Below are positions 1 through 4,969 of a stretch of DNA of 5,273 nucleotides, piece by piece (position 1 is the first letter of the stretch; each line of letters opens with the position of its first letter). Source of the DNA: Pseudomonadota bacterium. GTDB lineage: Bacteria; Pseudomonadota; Gammaproteobacteria; Burkholderiales; Burkholderiaceae_C. The notes beneath the pieces were generated by a model. That model had not been told where the DNA came from. It searched no databases and was given only the letters and a program-made list of their open reading frames with translations. A program made the position numbers and the translations under genes. The DNA lies in contig JAEYPG010000197.1 of assembly GCA_023410975.1 (NCBI GenBank), forward strand, positions 1 through 5,273, in the 5' to 3' direction.

Positions 1-1130
1 GTCTTGCGGCCGAACATGCGCGGGATCAGGAAGTACAGCGAGCCGATCGAGATCATGCCCACCCAGCCCAGAGCGCCGGAGTGCACGTGGCCCACGGTCC
101 AGTCGGTGTAGTGCGACAGCGCGTTGACGGTCTTGATCGACATCATCGGACCTTCGAAGGTCGACATGCCGTAGAACGACAGCGCAACGATCAGGAACTT
201 CAGGATCGCGTCGTCACGCAGCTTGTGCCACGCACCCGAGAGGGTCATGATGCCGTTGATCATGCCGCCCCAGCTCGGCGCCAGCAGCACCAGCGAGAAG
301 ATCATGCCCACGCTCTGCGTCCAGTCGGGCAGCGCGGTGTAGTGCAGGTGGTGCGGACCCGCCCACATGTACGTGAAGATCAGGGCCCAGAAGTGCACGA
401 TCGACAGGCGATACGAGTACACCGGGCGCTCGGCCTGCTTGGGGATGTAGTAGTACATCATCCCCAGGAAGCCCGCGGTCAGGAAGAAGCCCACGGCATT
501 GTGGCCGTACCACCACTGCACCATGGCGTCCTGCACGCCGGCGTAGGCGGAGTAGGACTTGGTCAGGCTCACCGGGATCGCGGCGCTGTTGACGATGTGC
601 AGCAGGGCCACGGCGATGATGAAGGCGCCGAAGAACCAGTTGGCCACGTAGATGTGGCGCACCTTGCGGATGCCCACCGTGCCGAAGAACACGATCGCGT
701 AAGAGACCCAGGTGACGGCGATCAGGATGTCGATCGGCCACTCCAGCTCGGCGTATTCCTTGCCGGAGGTGTAGCCCAGCGGCAGCGAGATCGCGGCCAG
801 CACGATGACCAGCTGCCAAGCCCAGAACGTGAACATGGCCAGGCCCGGCGCGAACAGTCGCGTCTGGCAGGTGCGCTGCACCACGTGGTAGGACGTGGCA
901 AACAACGCGCAGCCGCCGAAGGCGAAGATCACCGCGTTGGTGTGCAGCGGACGCAAGCGCCCGTAGCTCAGCCAGGGAATGCCGAACGTCAGATCAGGGA
1001 AGGCAAGCTGCGTGGCGATGAACACGCCCACGAACATGCCGACCACACCCCAGAGCACTGCCGCCAGTGCGAACAATCGCACGGGGGCGTCGCTATATAC
1101 CGGTCTTCCCGGTTGCGCCGCTTGAGCCAT
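1..1130 (-). CDS. ccoN: cbb3-type cytochrome c oxidase subunit I (CcoN), C-terminus beyond window
   Basis: Catalytic inner-membrane subunit of the cbb3 oxidase, which reduces oxygen to water with electrons from CcoO/CcoP and pumps protons under low oxygen. I translated it by hand from the ATG at 1130: 376 complete codons are visible, and the last codon is split by the window edge. About 100 residues should be missing against a usual length near 475-490. All signature ligands are present: H63 and H350 (low-spin heme b), H348 (high-spin heme b3), H210, H260 and H261 (CuB), and Y254, the expected cross-linked tyrosine in the motif YMWAGPHH. This spacing matches the Pseudomonas stutzeri CcoN numbering with a constant offset of 3. 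Around ten hydrophobic helices are visible. The start is fixed by a strong Shine-Dalgarno sequence. It lies 14 bases after ccoS, so it is probably co-transcribed, with a possible extra internal promoter inside ccoS. ccoO, ccoQ and ccoP are expected beyond the left edge. Confidence 0.97.
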   Translation of the reverse strand, partial: MAQAAQPGRPVYSDAPVRLFALAAVLWGVVGMFVGVFIATQLAFPDLTFGIPWLSYGRLRPLHTNAVIFAFGGCALFATSYHVVQRTCQTRLFAPGLAMFTFWAWQLVIVLAAISLPLGYTSGKEYAELEWPIDILIAVTWVSYAIVFFGTVGIRKVRHIYVANWFFGAFIIAVALLHIVNSAAIPVSLTKSYSAYAGVQDAMVQWWYGHNAVGFFLTAGFLGMMYYYIPKQAERPVYSYRLSIVHFWALIFTYMWAGPHHLHYTALPDWTQSVGMIFSLVLLAPSWGGMINGIMTLSGAWHKLRDDAILKFLIVALSFYGMSTFEGPMMSIKTVNALSHYTDWTVGHVHSGALGWVGMISIGSLYFLIPRMFGRK

Positions 1131-1136
1131 CACTGG

Positions 1137-1143
1137 CCTCCTT
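1137..1143 (-). promoter_or_regulatory. Strong Shine-Dalgarno of ccoN
   Basis: Reads AAGGAGG on the minus strand, six bases before the ATG at 1130. It lies wholly in the 14-base gap after the ccoS stop codon (TAA at 1147-1145). It is the best ribosome binding site in the oxidase cluster. ccoI and ccoS have no clear one, so ccoN is likely translated more than its upstream assembly genes, as suits a structural subunit. Confidence 0.8.
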
Positions 1144-1144
1144 C

Positions 1145-1354
1145 TTAGTGAGAATCCACCCGGTGCGCATTGTTCGGGGCCACGCTTTCTCCAAGCTTGA
1201 CCCCCGTCAACGCTTCACCATCCGCATTCAAGATGCGCTCGCCCTCTCGGTCGAGATCGTCAAATTGCCCGCCGTGCAAGGCCCAGCCGAACACGCCGAT
1301 GATCATCAGCACCAGCAGCGCCGACATCGGAATGAGCAGGAACAGGATTTCCAT
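1145..1354 (-). CDS. ccoS: cbb3-type cytochrome oxidase assembly protein CcoS
   Basis: A 69-residue single-span membrane protein. In Rhodobacter capsulatus, loss of CcoS gives a cbb3 oxidase lacking hemes b/b3 and CuB, so it acts in cofactor insertion or maturation. The sequence shows a hydrophobic N-terminal helix (about residues 3-25, with the typical LIPMSALL segment), followed by the family motif W-A-x-x-x-G-Q-F-D-D-L-D and a polar tail. Length is typical. It starts 6 bases after the ccoI stop with no clear Shine-Dalgarno sequence, which suggests translational coupling. Its 3' half carries a TTGAC-N4-GTCAA dyad (1197-1210) that may serve as a regulatory site for ccoN. Confidence 0.95.
   Translation of the reverse strand: MEILFLLIPMSALLVLMIIGVFGWALHGGQFDDLDREGERILNADGEALTGVKLGESVAPNNAHRVDSH
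1169..1210 (-). promoter_or_regulatory. Candidate FNR/Anr-type class II promoter for ccoN inside ccoS
   Basis: Positions 1210-1197 form a perfect dyad, TTGAC-N4-GTCAA, matching 8 of 10 bases of the FNR/Anr consensus TTGAT-N4-ATCAA and all of the FixK-like core TTGA-N6-TCAA. Exactly 22 bases downstream on the minus strand is AACAAT (1174-1169), a 4-of-6 match to the -10 consensus. This would place transcription start near 1162 and the dyad centre at -41.5, the class II activation geometry. The leader to the ccoN ATG would be about 31 bases. The site overlaps codons in the poorly conserved tail of CcoS. Function is inferred. Confidence 0.45.
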
Positions 1355-1360
1355 CGTCCA

Positions 1361-3640
1361 TCAGCGCGCCAGGCGCAACGAGTTGCCCACCACGAGCAGT
1401 GAGCTCGTTGCCATGCCCAGGCCAGCGGCCCACGGGGGGAGCCAGCCGGCCAGCGCCAGCGGGATACAGGCCAGGTTGTAGAGCGCGGCCCAGGCGATAT
1501 TTTGCCGCACCACCCTCATGGTCCTGGCGGCAATACTGCGCGCATCGGCCAATGCCTGAAGCCTTTGCGACGGCAGGATGGCATCGGCATGCACCCGAGC
1601 CACCAGCGCGCCGTCGCCCATCGCGAAGGAGACGTCGGCCTGCGCCAGCACCGGCGCATCGTTGACGCCGTCACCAACCATGGCCACCACTTCGCCTCTC
1701 GCCTGCGCCTCGCGCACCGCTTCGAGCTTGTGTTCGGGCGTGGCGCCGGCCTGCGCCACCGGCAGTTCCAGGCGTTGCGCCACCCGCTGCACGCGCGCGG
1801 GCGCGTCGCCCGACAGCAGCGCGGGCTCGATGCCGGCAGCGCGCAGCGCAGCCATGGCCGAGGCCGCGTCCTCGCGCAGCCGCTCTTCGAAACAGAAGGT
1901 CAGCAGCACCTGACCGCGCGGGCCAAAGGCCGCCTGCAGCGCGTCGCCGCCATCGGCCATGGGCGCATCGGCCACCCACGAAGCCCGACCCAGGCGCCAT
2001 TCCCGGCCCTGCGCGTCCAGCGCGCTGAGGCCCTGACCTGGTTGCTCGCGCACCTGAGTCCAGCCGCCCTCGCCCGGAGCGGCCTTCTCGCCGCCCAGGG
2101 CCTGCGCCAGCGCGCGCGACAGCGGATGCCTGGACCAGCGGGCCAGCTCCACGGCCCGCTGGCGCAGCGCATCCTGTTCGGCAGCGGCCACGCCGGCAGC
2201 CGGCTGCACTTCGCGCAGCGCCAGGCTGTCCTCGGTCAGCGTGCCGGTCTTGTCGATGAAGAGGCGCCGCACCCGCGCCAGCGCTTCCAGCGCATCCAGC
2301 CGCTGCAGCAGCACGCCGCGGCGCGCCAGCCCGCCGGCGGCGGCCACCAGCGCCGAGGGCGCCGCCAGCGACAGTGCGCACGGACAGGTCACGATCAGCA
2401 CCGACACCGCCACCCACACCGCACGCGACGGATCCACCAGGCTCCACGCCAGCGCCGCCCCGATGGCCAGCAACAGCACCGCCCACAGGAAAGGCCGCGC
2501 CCAGCGGTCGGCACTGCGCGCCAGCGCGGGCCGCTCGGTGAGCGCCTGCTGCATCAGCGCCACGATGCGCTCGTAACGAGTGTCGGCGCCCACGCGCTGC
2601 ACGCGCATGCGCACCGGGGCGCCGACGTTGACGGCGCCGCCCACCAGCGCGTCGCCGCACTGCCGCGATACCGGGCGCGACTCGCCGCTGAGCAGCGACT
2701 CGTCGGATTGGGTCTGTCCCTCGATGAGCTCGCCGTCGGCCGGGTAGCTCTCGCCCAGCGCCACTTGCACCAAGTCGCCCGGATGCAGCGCATGCACGCT
2801 CACGGCTTCGAGGCTGCCATCGGCGCGCACGCGCTGCGCCGTCTGCGGCATGCGCGCCAGCGCCTCCTCCAGCGCAGCGGCCACGCGATGGCGCGCGCGC
2901 ATCTCCAGATAGCGCCCGGCCAGCAGGAAGGCCACGAACATCGTGAGCGAGTCGAAATACACCTCGCGGCCGAAGATGCCGCCCGGGTCGAAGGTCGCGC
3001 CGCTGCTGGCAACGAAGGTCACGATCACGCCCAGCGCCACCGGCACGTCCATGCCGATGCGCCGCGTGCGCAGGCTGCGCCAGGCCCCCTTGAGGAACGG
3101 TGCGGCCGACCACCACACCACCGGCACGCTCAACACCCAGGAGCCCCAGTTGAGCAGTTGCCACAGGTCGGGCGCCATCTCGCCCGGCTTGGCCACGTAG
3201 ATCGGCCAAGCCATCATCATCACCTGCATCATGCAGAACCAGGCCACGAACAGCCGCCACACGGCCTGCCGGTTCTCGGCCTGGCGCAGTGCGCGTGCCG
3301 GCGCGGCGGCGTCGGGCACGGCGTCGTAGCCGGCACGGCGGATGGCTTGCACCATCTCCGCCACGCGCGTGCGCGACGGGTCCCACTCGATGCGCGCGCG
3401 CTCGGCCGAGGCGCTCACGCGCGCGGATTGCACGCCCGGCACGCCCATGAGCGCCTGCTCGATGGTGTCGGCACAGGCGGCGCAATACATGCCAGAGAGG
3501 CGCAGCACCGACTCGCCAACGCGCTGCCCGTCACGTCCCTCGCGCCAGCGCGTGAAGCGTTGCTGCTCCTGCGGGTCGTCCAGTACGGCGAGATCGGGCT
3601 GTTGGGCGGTGGTGTCCAGGGAGGCGGTGGGTGCGTTCAT
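1361..3640 (-). CDS. ccoI: Copper-transporting P1B-type ATPase CcoI (FixI/CopA2-like), cbb3 oxidase assembly
   Basis: Inner-membrane ATPase that moves Cu(I) out of the cytoplasm at the cost of ATP to supply CuB of the cbb3 oxidase. Numbering is from the ATG at 3640 (759 residues). An N-terminal HMA metal-binding domain (about 44-110) carries C53-x-x-C56. Helices 1-4 lie at about 128-245, helix 1 being Met-rich. The actuator domain has SGES (318-321). Helix 6 carries the Cu site CPC (419-421). The phosphorylated D463 is in DKTGT, the nucleotide domain has HP (505-506), and the hinge GDGVNDAP lies at 656-663. Helix 7 has YN (721-722) and helix 8 MxxSS (743-747), the Cu(I)-type P1B signatures. 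All key residues are intact. Adjacency to ccoS and ccoN separates it from general CopA exporters. The start is uncertain: an in-frame GTG at 3664 would add eight residues, and neither start has a Shine-Dalgarno sequence. I chose ATG because GTG would leave almost no leader after the candidate start site near 3676. Confidence 0.93.
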   Translation of the reverse strand: MNAPTASLDTTAQQPDLAVLDDPQEQQRFTRWREGRDGQRVGESVLRLSGMYCAACADTIEQALMGVPGVQSARVSASAERARIEWDPSRTRVAEMVQAIRRAGYDAVPDAAAPARALRQAENRQAVWRLFVAWFCMMQVMMMAWPIYVAKPGEMAPDLWQLLNWGSWVLSVPVVWWSAAPFLKGAWRSLRTRRIGMDVPVALGVIVTFVASSGATFDPGGIFGREVYFDSLTMFVAFLLAGRYLEMRARHRVAAALEEALARMPQTAQRVRADGSLEAVSVHALHPGDLVQVALGESYPADGELIEGQTQSDESLLSGESRPVSRQCGDALVGGAVNVGAPVRMRVQRVGADTRYERIVALMQQALTERPALARSADRWARPFLWAVLLLAIGAALAWSLVDPSRAVWVAVSVLIVTCPCALSLAAPSALVAAAGGLARRGVLLQRLDALEALARVRRLFIDKTGTLTEDSLALREVQPAAGVAAAEQDALRQRAVELARWSRHPLSRALAQALGGEKAAPGEGGWTQVREQPGQGLSALDAQGREWRLGRASWVADAPMADGGDALQAAFGPRGQVLLTFCFEERLREDAASAMAALRAAGIEPALLSGDAPARVQRVAQRLELPVAQAGATPEHKLEAVREAQARGEVVAMVGDGVNDAPVLAQADVSFAMGDGALVARVHADAILPSQRLQALADARSIAARTMRVVRQNIAWAALYNLACIPLALAGWLPPWAAGLGMATSSLLVVGNSLRLAR

Positions 3641-3679
3641 CGACGACGGGCAGGCGCCGGCCACAGGCTCGACGACAGG

Positions 3680-3685
3680 GATAAT
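3680..3685 (+). promoter_or_regulatory. Possible -10 element of the DUF192 gene
   Basis: GATAAT lies 25 bases before the ATG at 3711 and would start transcription near 3692. I see no acceptable -35 hexamer 16-18 bases upstream, so this is a weak candidate. It overlaps, on the opposite strand, the -10 candidate of ccoI (3683-3688), so the two promoters would exclude each other. Confidence 0.3.
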
Positions 3686-3724
3686 CTAGGTGTCAACCCC
3701 AGAGCACGGCATGATCAAGATCAA
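3683..3724 (-). promoter_or_regulatory. Candidate FNR/Anr-dependent promoter of ccoI
   Basis: Read on the minus strand, positions 3724-3711 are TTGAT-CTTG-ATCAT, matching 9 of 10 bases of the FNR/Anr box TTGAT-N4-ATCAA. After exactly 22 bases comes TAGATT (3688-3683), a -10-like hexamer with the key T, A and final T in place. This puts transcription start near 3676 and the box centre at -41.5, as at class II FNR promoters. The leader to the ATG at 3640 would be about 36 bases. Oxygen-limited induction of cbb3 oxidase genes by FNR, Anr or FixK is well established in proteobacteria. The box overlaps the first codons of the divergent DUF192 gene, so coding constraint could also explain part of the match. 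Confidence 0.5.
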
Positions 3725-4178
3725 GACGTACGCATTCCTGACGGGGCTGCTGGCCCTGGCACTCACCACCCTGCCCGCCGTCGCACAGCAGAGCCAGCCC
3801 CAGCGGCTCGAAACCATCACGCTCAACGCGGGCATGCACAACATTCGCGCCGAGGTGGCGCTCACCCCGGAGCAGCGCGCCACCGGCCTGATGTACAGGC
3901 GCGAGATGGCGGCTCACGAGGGCATGCTGTTCGTGTTCGAGCAGGCGGCCCCGCAATGCTTCTGGATGAAGAACACGCTGCTGCCGCTTTCCATCGCCTT
4001 CCTGGCCGATAACGGGACGGTGGTGAACATCGCCGACATGAAGCCTCAGACGCTGGACTCCCACTGCTCGGCCAAGCCGGTGCGCTATGCGCTGGAGATG
4101 AACCAGGGCTGGTTTGCCAAGCGCGGCATCCAGACCGGCGCGAAGCTTAGCGGCGCACCGTTCAACGCGCCCAAGTGA
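3711..4178 (+). CDS. DUF192 (UPF0127) family protein, exported
   Basis: A 155-residue protein of the DUF192 family, whose biochemical role is unknown to me. An N-terminal signal peptide is clear: a basic start (MIKIK), a hydrophobic core to about residue 21, and a likely signal peptidase I site after AVA (residue 25), so it should act in the periplasm. The mature part has the family landmarks in order: RATGLMYR (56-63), GMLFVF (71-76), the signature CFWMKNTLLPL (83-93), a Pro...Cys stretch ending at C119, and ALEMNQGW (127-134). Length is normal for an exported member. C83 and C119 are its only two cysteines. Start choice: ATG at 3711 gives a clean signal peptide, whereas an in-frame GTG at 3690 would add seven residues. 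Neither has a good Shine-Dalgarno sequence. It is divergent from ccoI and convergent with sodB. A link to oxidase assembly is possible but rests only on proximity. Confidence 0.9.
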   Translation: MIKIKTYAFLTGLLALALTTLPAVAQQSQPQRLETITLNAGMHNIRAEVALTPEQRATGLMYRREMAAHEGMLFVFEQAAPQCFWMKNTLLPLSIAFLADNGTVVNIADMKPQTLDSHCSAKPVRYALEMNQGWFAKRGIQTGAKLSGAPFNAPK

Positions 4179-4185
4179 AACAAAA

Positions 4186-4207
4186 AGGCCGATCGCAAGA
4201 TCGGCCT
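4186..4207 (-). terminator. Intrinsic terminator of sodB, possibly bidirectional
   Basis: A perfect 9-bp stem, AGGCCGATC (4186-4194) paired with GATCGGCCT (4199-4207), has a 4-base loop. On the minus strand the stem is followed at once by TTTTG then TTT (down to 4179), so it is a strong terminator for sodB, whose stop is about 50 bases upstream. On the plus strand the following bases are ATTG, a poor U-tract, but the hairpin starts only 7 bases after the DUF192 stop and has an A-run before it, so it may serve both genes. Confidence 0.88.
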
Positions 4208-4222
4208 ATTGACATCGCTCAA

Positions 4223-4244
4223 GCGGCGCCGCGCCGGGCGCCGC
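4223..4244 (-). other. GC-rich hairpin in the sodB 3' untranslated region
   Basis: GCGGCGCC (4223-4230) is perfectly complementary to GGCGCCGC (4237-4244) around a 6-base loop. It lies between the sodB stop codon and the intrinsic terminator and has no T-tract of its own. It could protect the mRNA 3' end or promote pausing. Chance is also possible in DNA this rich in GC. Confidence 0.4.
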
Positions 4245-4258
4245 GGGCCTCAATGGCC

Positions 4259-4843
4259 TCAGGCAGCGAAGTTGCTTTCCGCGAAGTCCCAGTTCACCAG
4301 CTTGTCGAGGAAGGTCTCGACGAACTTCGGACGCAGGTTGCGGTAGTCGATGTAGTAGGCGTGCTCCCACACGTCCACGGTCAGCAGCGGCTTGTCGCCG
4401 GTGGTCAGCGGCGTGCCGGCGGCGCCCATGTTGACGATGTCCACGCTGCCGTCGGCCTTGCCGACCAGCCAGGTCCAGCCGGAGCCAAAGTTGCCCACGG
4501 CGCTCTTGACGAAGGCTTCGCGGAAAGCGGCGTAGGAGCCGAACTTGGCGTTGATGGCCTGGGCCAGCGCGCCCTTGGGCTCACCGCCGCCGTTGGGCTT
4601 CATGCAGCTCCAGAAGAAGGTGTGGTTCCAGATCTGGGCCGCGTTGTTGTAGATGCCGCCGGAGGACTTCTTGATGATGTCTTCCAGGGCCATGTTCTCG
4701 AACTCGGTGCCCTTCTGGAGGTTGTTGAGGTTCACCACGTAGGCGTTGTGGTGCTTGTCGTGGTGGTACTCCAGGGTCTCGCGGCTGTAGTGCGGGGCGA
4801 GGTCGTCGTAGCCGTAGGGCAGCGGGGGCAGAACGTGTTCCAT
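4259..4843 (-). CDS. sodB: Superoxide dismutase, Fe type (SodB)
   Basis: Cytoplasmic enzyme that converts superoxide to oxygen and hydrogen peroxide. The 194-residue product has the usual Fe/Mn-SOD length. Metal ligands H27, H74, D157 and H161 are all present, within EYHHDKHH and DVWEHAYYIDY. Q70 in AAQIWNHTFFW and the AGTPLT stretch (142-147) are hallmarks of iron-type rather than manganese-type enzymes. There is no signal peptide. Start choice: ATG at 4843 follows AGGAG with a 5-base spacing. An in-frame ATG at 4861 would add six residues and would place the Shine-Dalgarno sequence inside the coding region, so I reject it. It is a single-gene unit or a weak read-through partner of xseA (115-base gap), with its own terminator downstream. 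The leader carries a TACAAT -10 candidate and an FNR-like dyad, so oxygen- or iron-responsive control is plausible but unproven. Confidence 0.97.
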   Translation of the reverse strand: MEHVLPPLPYGYDDLAPHYSRETLEYHHDKHHNAYVVNLNNLQKGTEFENMALEDIIKKSSGGIYNNAAQIWNHTFFWSCMKPNGGGEPKGALAQAINAKFGSYAAFREAFVKSAVGNFGSGWTWLVGKADGSVDIVNMGAAGTPLTTGDKPLLTVDVWEHAYYIDYRNLRPKFVETFLDKLVNWDFAESNFAA

Positions 4844-4848
4844 CTTTT

Positions 4849-4853
4849 CTCCT
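4849..4853 (-). promoter_or_regulatory. Shine-Dalgarno sequence that fixes the sodB start
   Basis: AGGAG on the minus strand, five bases before the ATG at 4843. It decides between two in-frame ATG codons at 4861 and 4843 in favour of the second, which also matches the usual Fe-SOD N-terminus. Confidence 0.85.
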
Positions 4854-4860
4854 GGGTTCA

Positions 4861-4874
4861 TTGATGCACGTCAA
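4861..4874. promoter_or_regulatory. FNR/Anr-like dyad in the sodB leader
   Basis: Plus-strand TTGAT-GCAC-GTCAA matches 9 of 10 bases of TTGAT-N4-ATCAA. It lies between the candidate sodB -10 (4903-4908) and the start codon, with its centre about 28 bases downstream of the predicted transcription start, where a bound regulator would block transcription. It partly overlaps a 6-bp inverted repeat (TGCACG at 4865-4870 and CGTGCA at 4879-4884) that could instead form an RNA hairpin in the leader. Function is inferred from pattern only. Confidence 0.35.
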
Positions 4875-4902
4875 AAGGCGTGCAACGGACAAAGCCACGG
4901 CG

Positions 4903-4908
4903 ATTGTA
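4903..4908 (-). promoter_or_regulatory. Candidate -10 element of sodB
   Basis: TACAAT on the minus strand (5 of 6 to TATAAT), preceded by CC, a form often seen in Burkholderiales promoters. Transcription would start near 4896, giving a leader of about 53 bases. No good -35 hexamer is visible at the expected distance, where the sequence is very GC-rich. The rest of the 4844-4958 gap holds this leader and the palindromic GC-rich DNA after xseA, with no gene. Confidence 0.5.
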
Positions 4909-4951
4909 GGAGTGCGCGGCGCGGCGCGCCGGCGGTGCAAGGGCCTTGCGC

Positions 4952-4969
4952 GCGAGGCTCATGCCTCGC
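4952..4969 (-). other. Hairpin around the xseA stop codon
   Basis: GCGAGGC (4952-4958) and GCCTCGC (4963-4969) form a perfect 7-bp stem with a 4-base loop holding the TGA stop codon (4961-4959) of xseA. A second short palindrome (GCAAGG/CCTTGC, 4937-4949) follows on the minus strand. Neither has a T-run, so this is not a standard intrinsic terminator, though it could pause polymerase or stabilise the 3' end. Confidence 0.35.

Noticed and set aside
133..146. TTGAT-CGAC-ATCAT, a 9-of-10 FNR-like match inside ccoN
   Set aside because: It lies deep in coding sequence for conserved CcoN residues (around M330-K333) with no gene start nearby. I treat it as background, and it warns that single-mismatch boxes occur by chance.
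81..1148. 355-residue plus-strand open frame antisense to ccoN
   Set aside because: His/Arg/Gln-rich composition without domain features. The opposite strand encodes CcoN with all heme and copper ligands.
1671..3485. 604-residue minus-strand open frame in another frame within ccoI
   Set aside because: Arg/Ala/Gly-rich shadow frame entirely inside the ccoI coding sequence, with no recognisable motif.
3691..3696. TTGACA on the minus strand as a possible -35 for ccoI
   Set aside because: At 17 bases spacing the -10 position would be GTCGAG, which is not a -10 element, and the hexamer is too close to TAGATT to act with it.
1502..4012. 836-residue open frame on the plus strand, antisense to ccoI and running into the DUF192 gene
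   Set aside because: Its translation is dominated by Arg, His, Gln, Ala and Gly with no domain pattern, as expected for the antisense frame of a GC-rich gene. The minus strand encodes an intact CcoI with every catalytic motif.
4209..4222. TTGAC-ATCG-CTCAA dyad between the DUF192 gene and sodB
   Set aside because: It lies between the 3' ends of convergent genes, next to the terminator stem, with no promoter or gene start to control.
4175..4864. 229-residue plus-strand open frame antisense to sodB
   Set aside because: Shadow of sodB: Val/Gly-rich low-complexity translation, while the minus strand gives a complete Fe-SOD with its own ribosome site.
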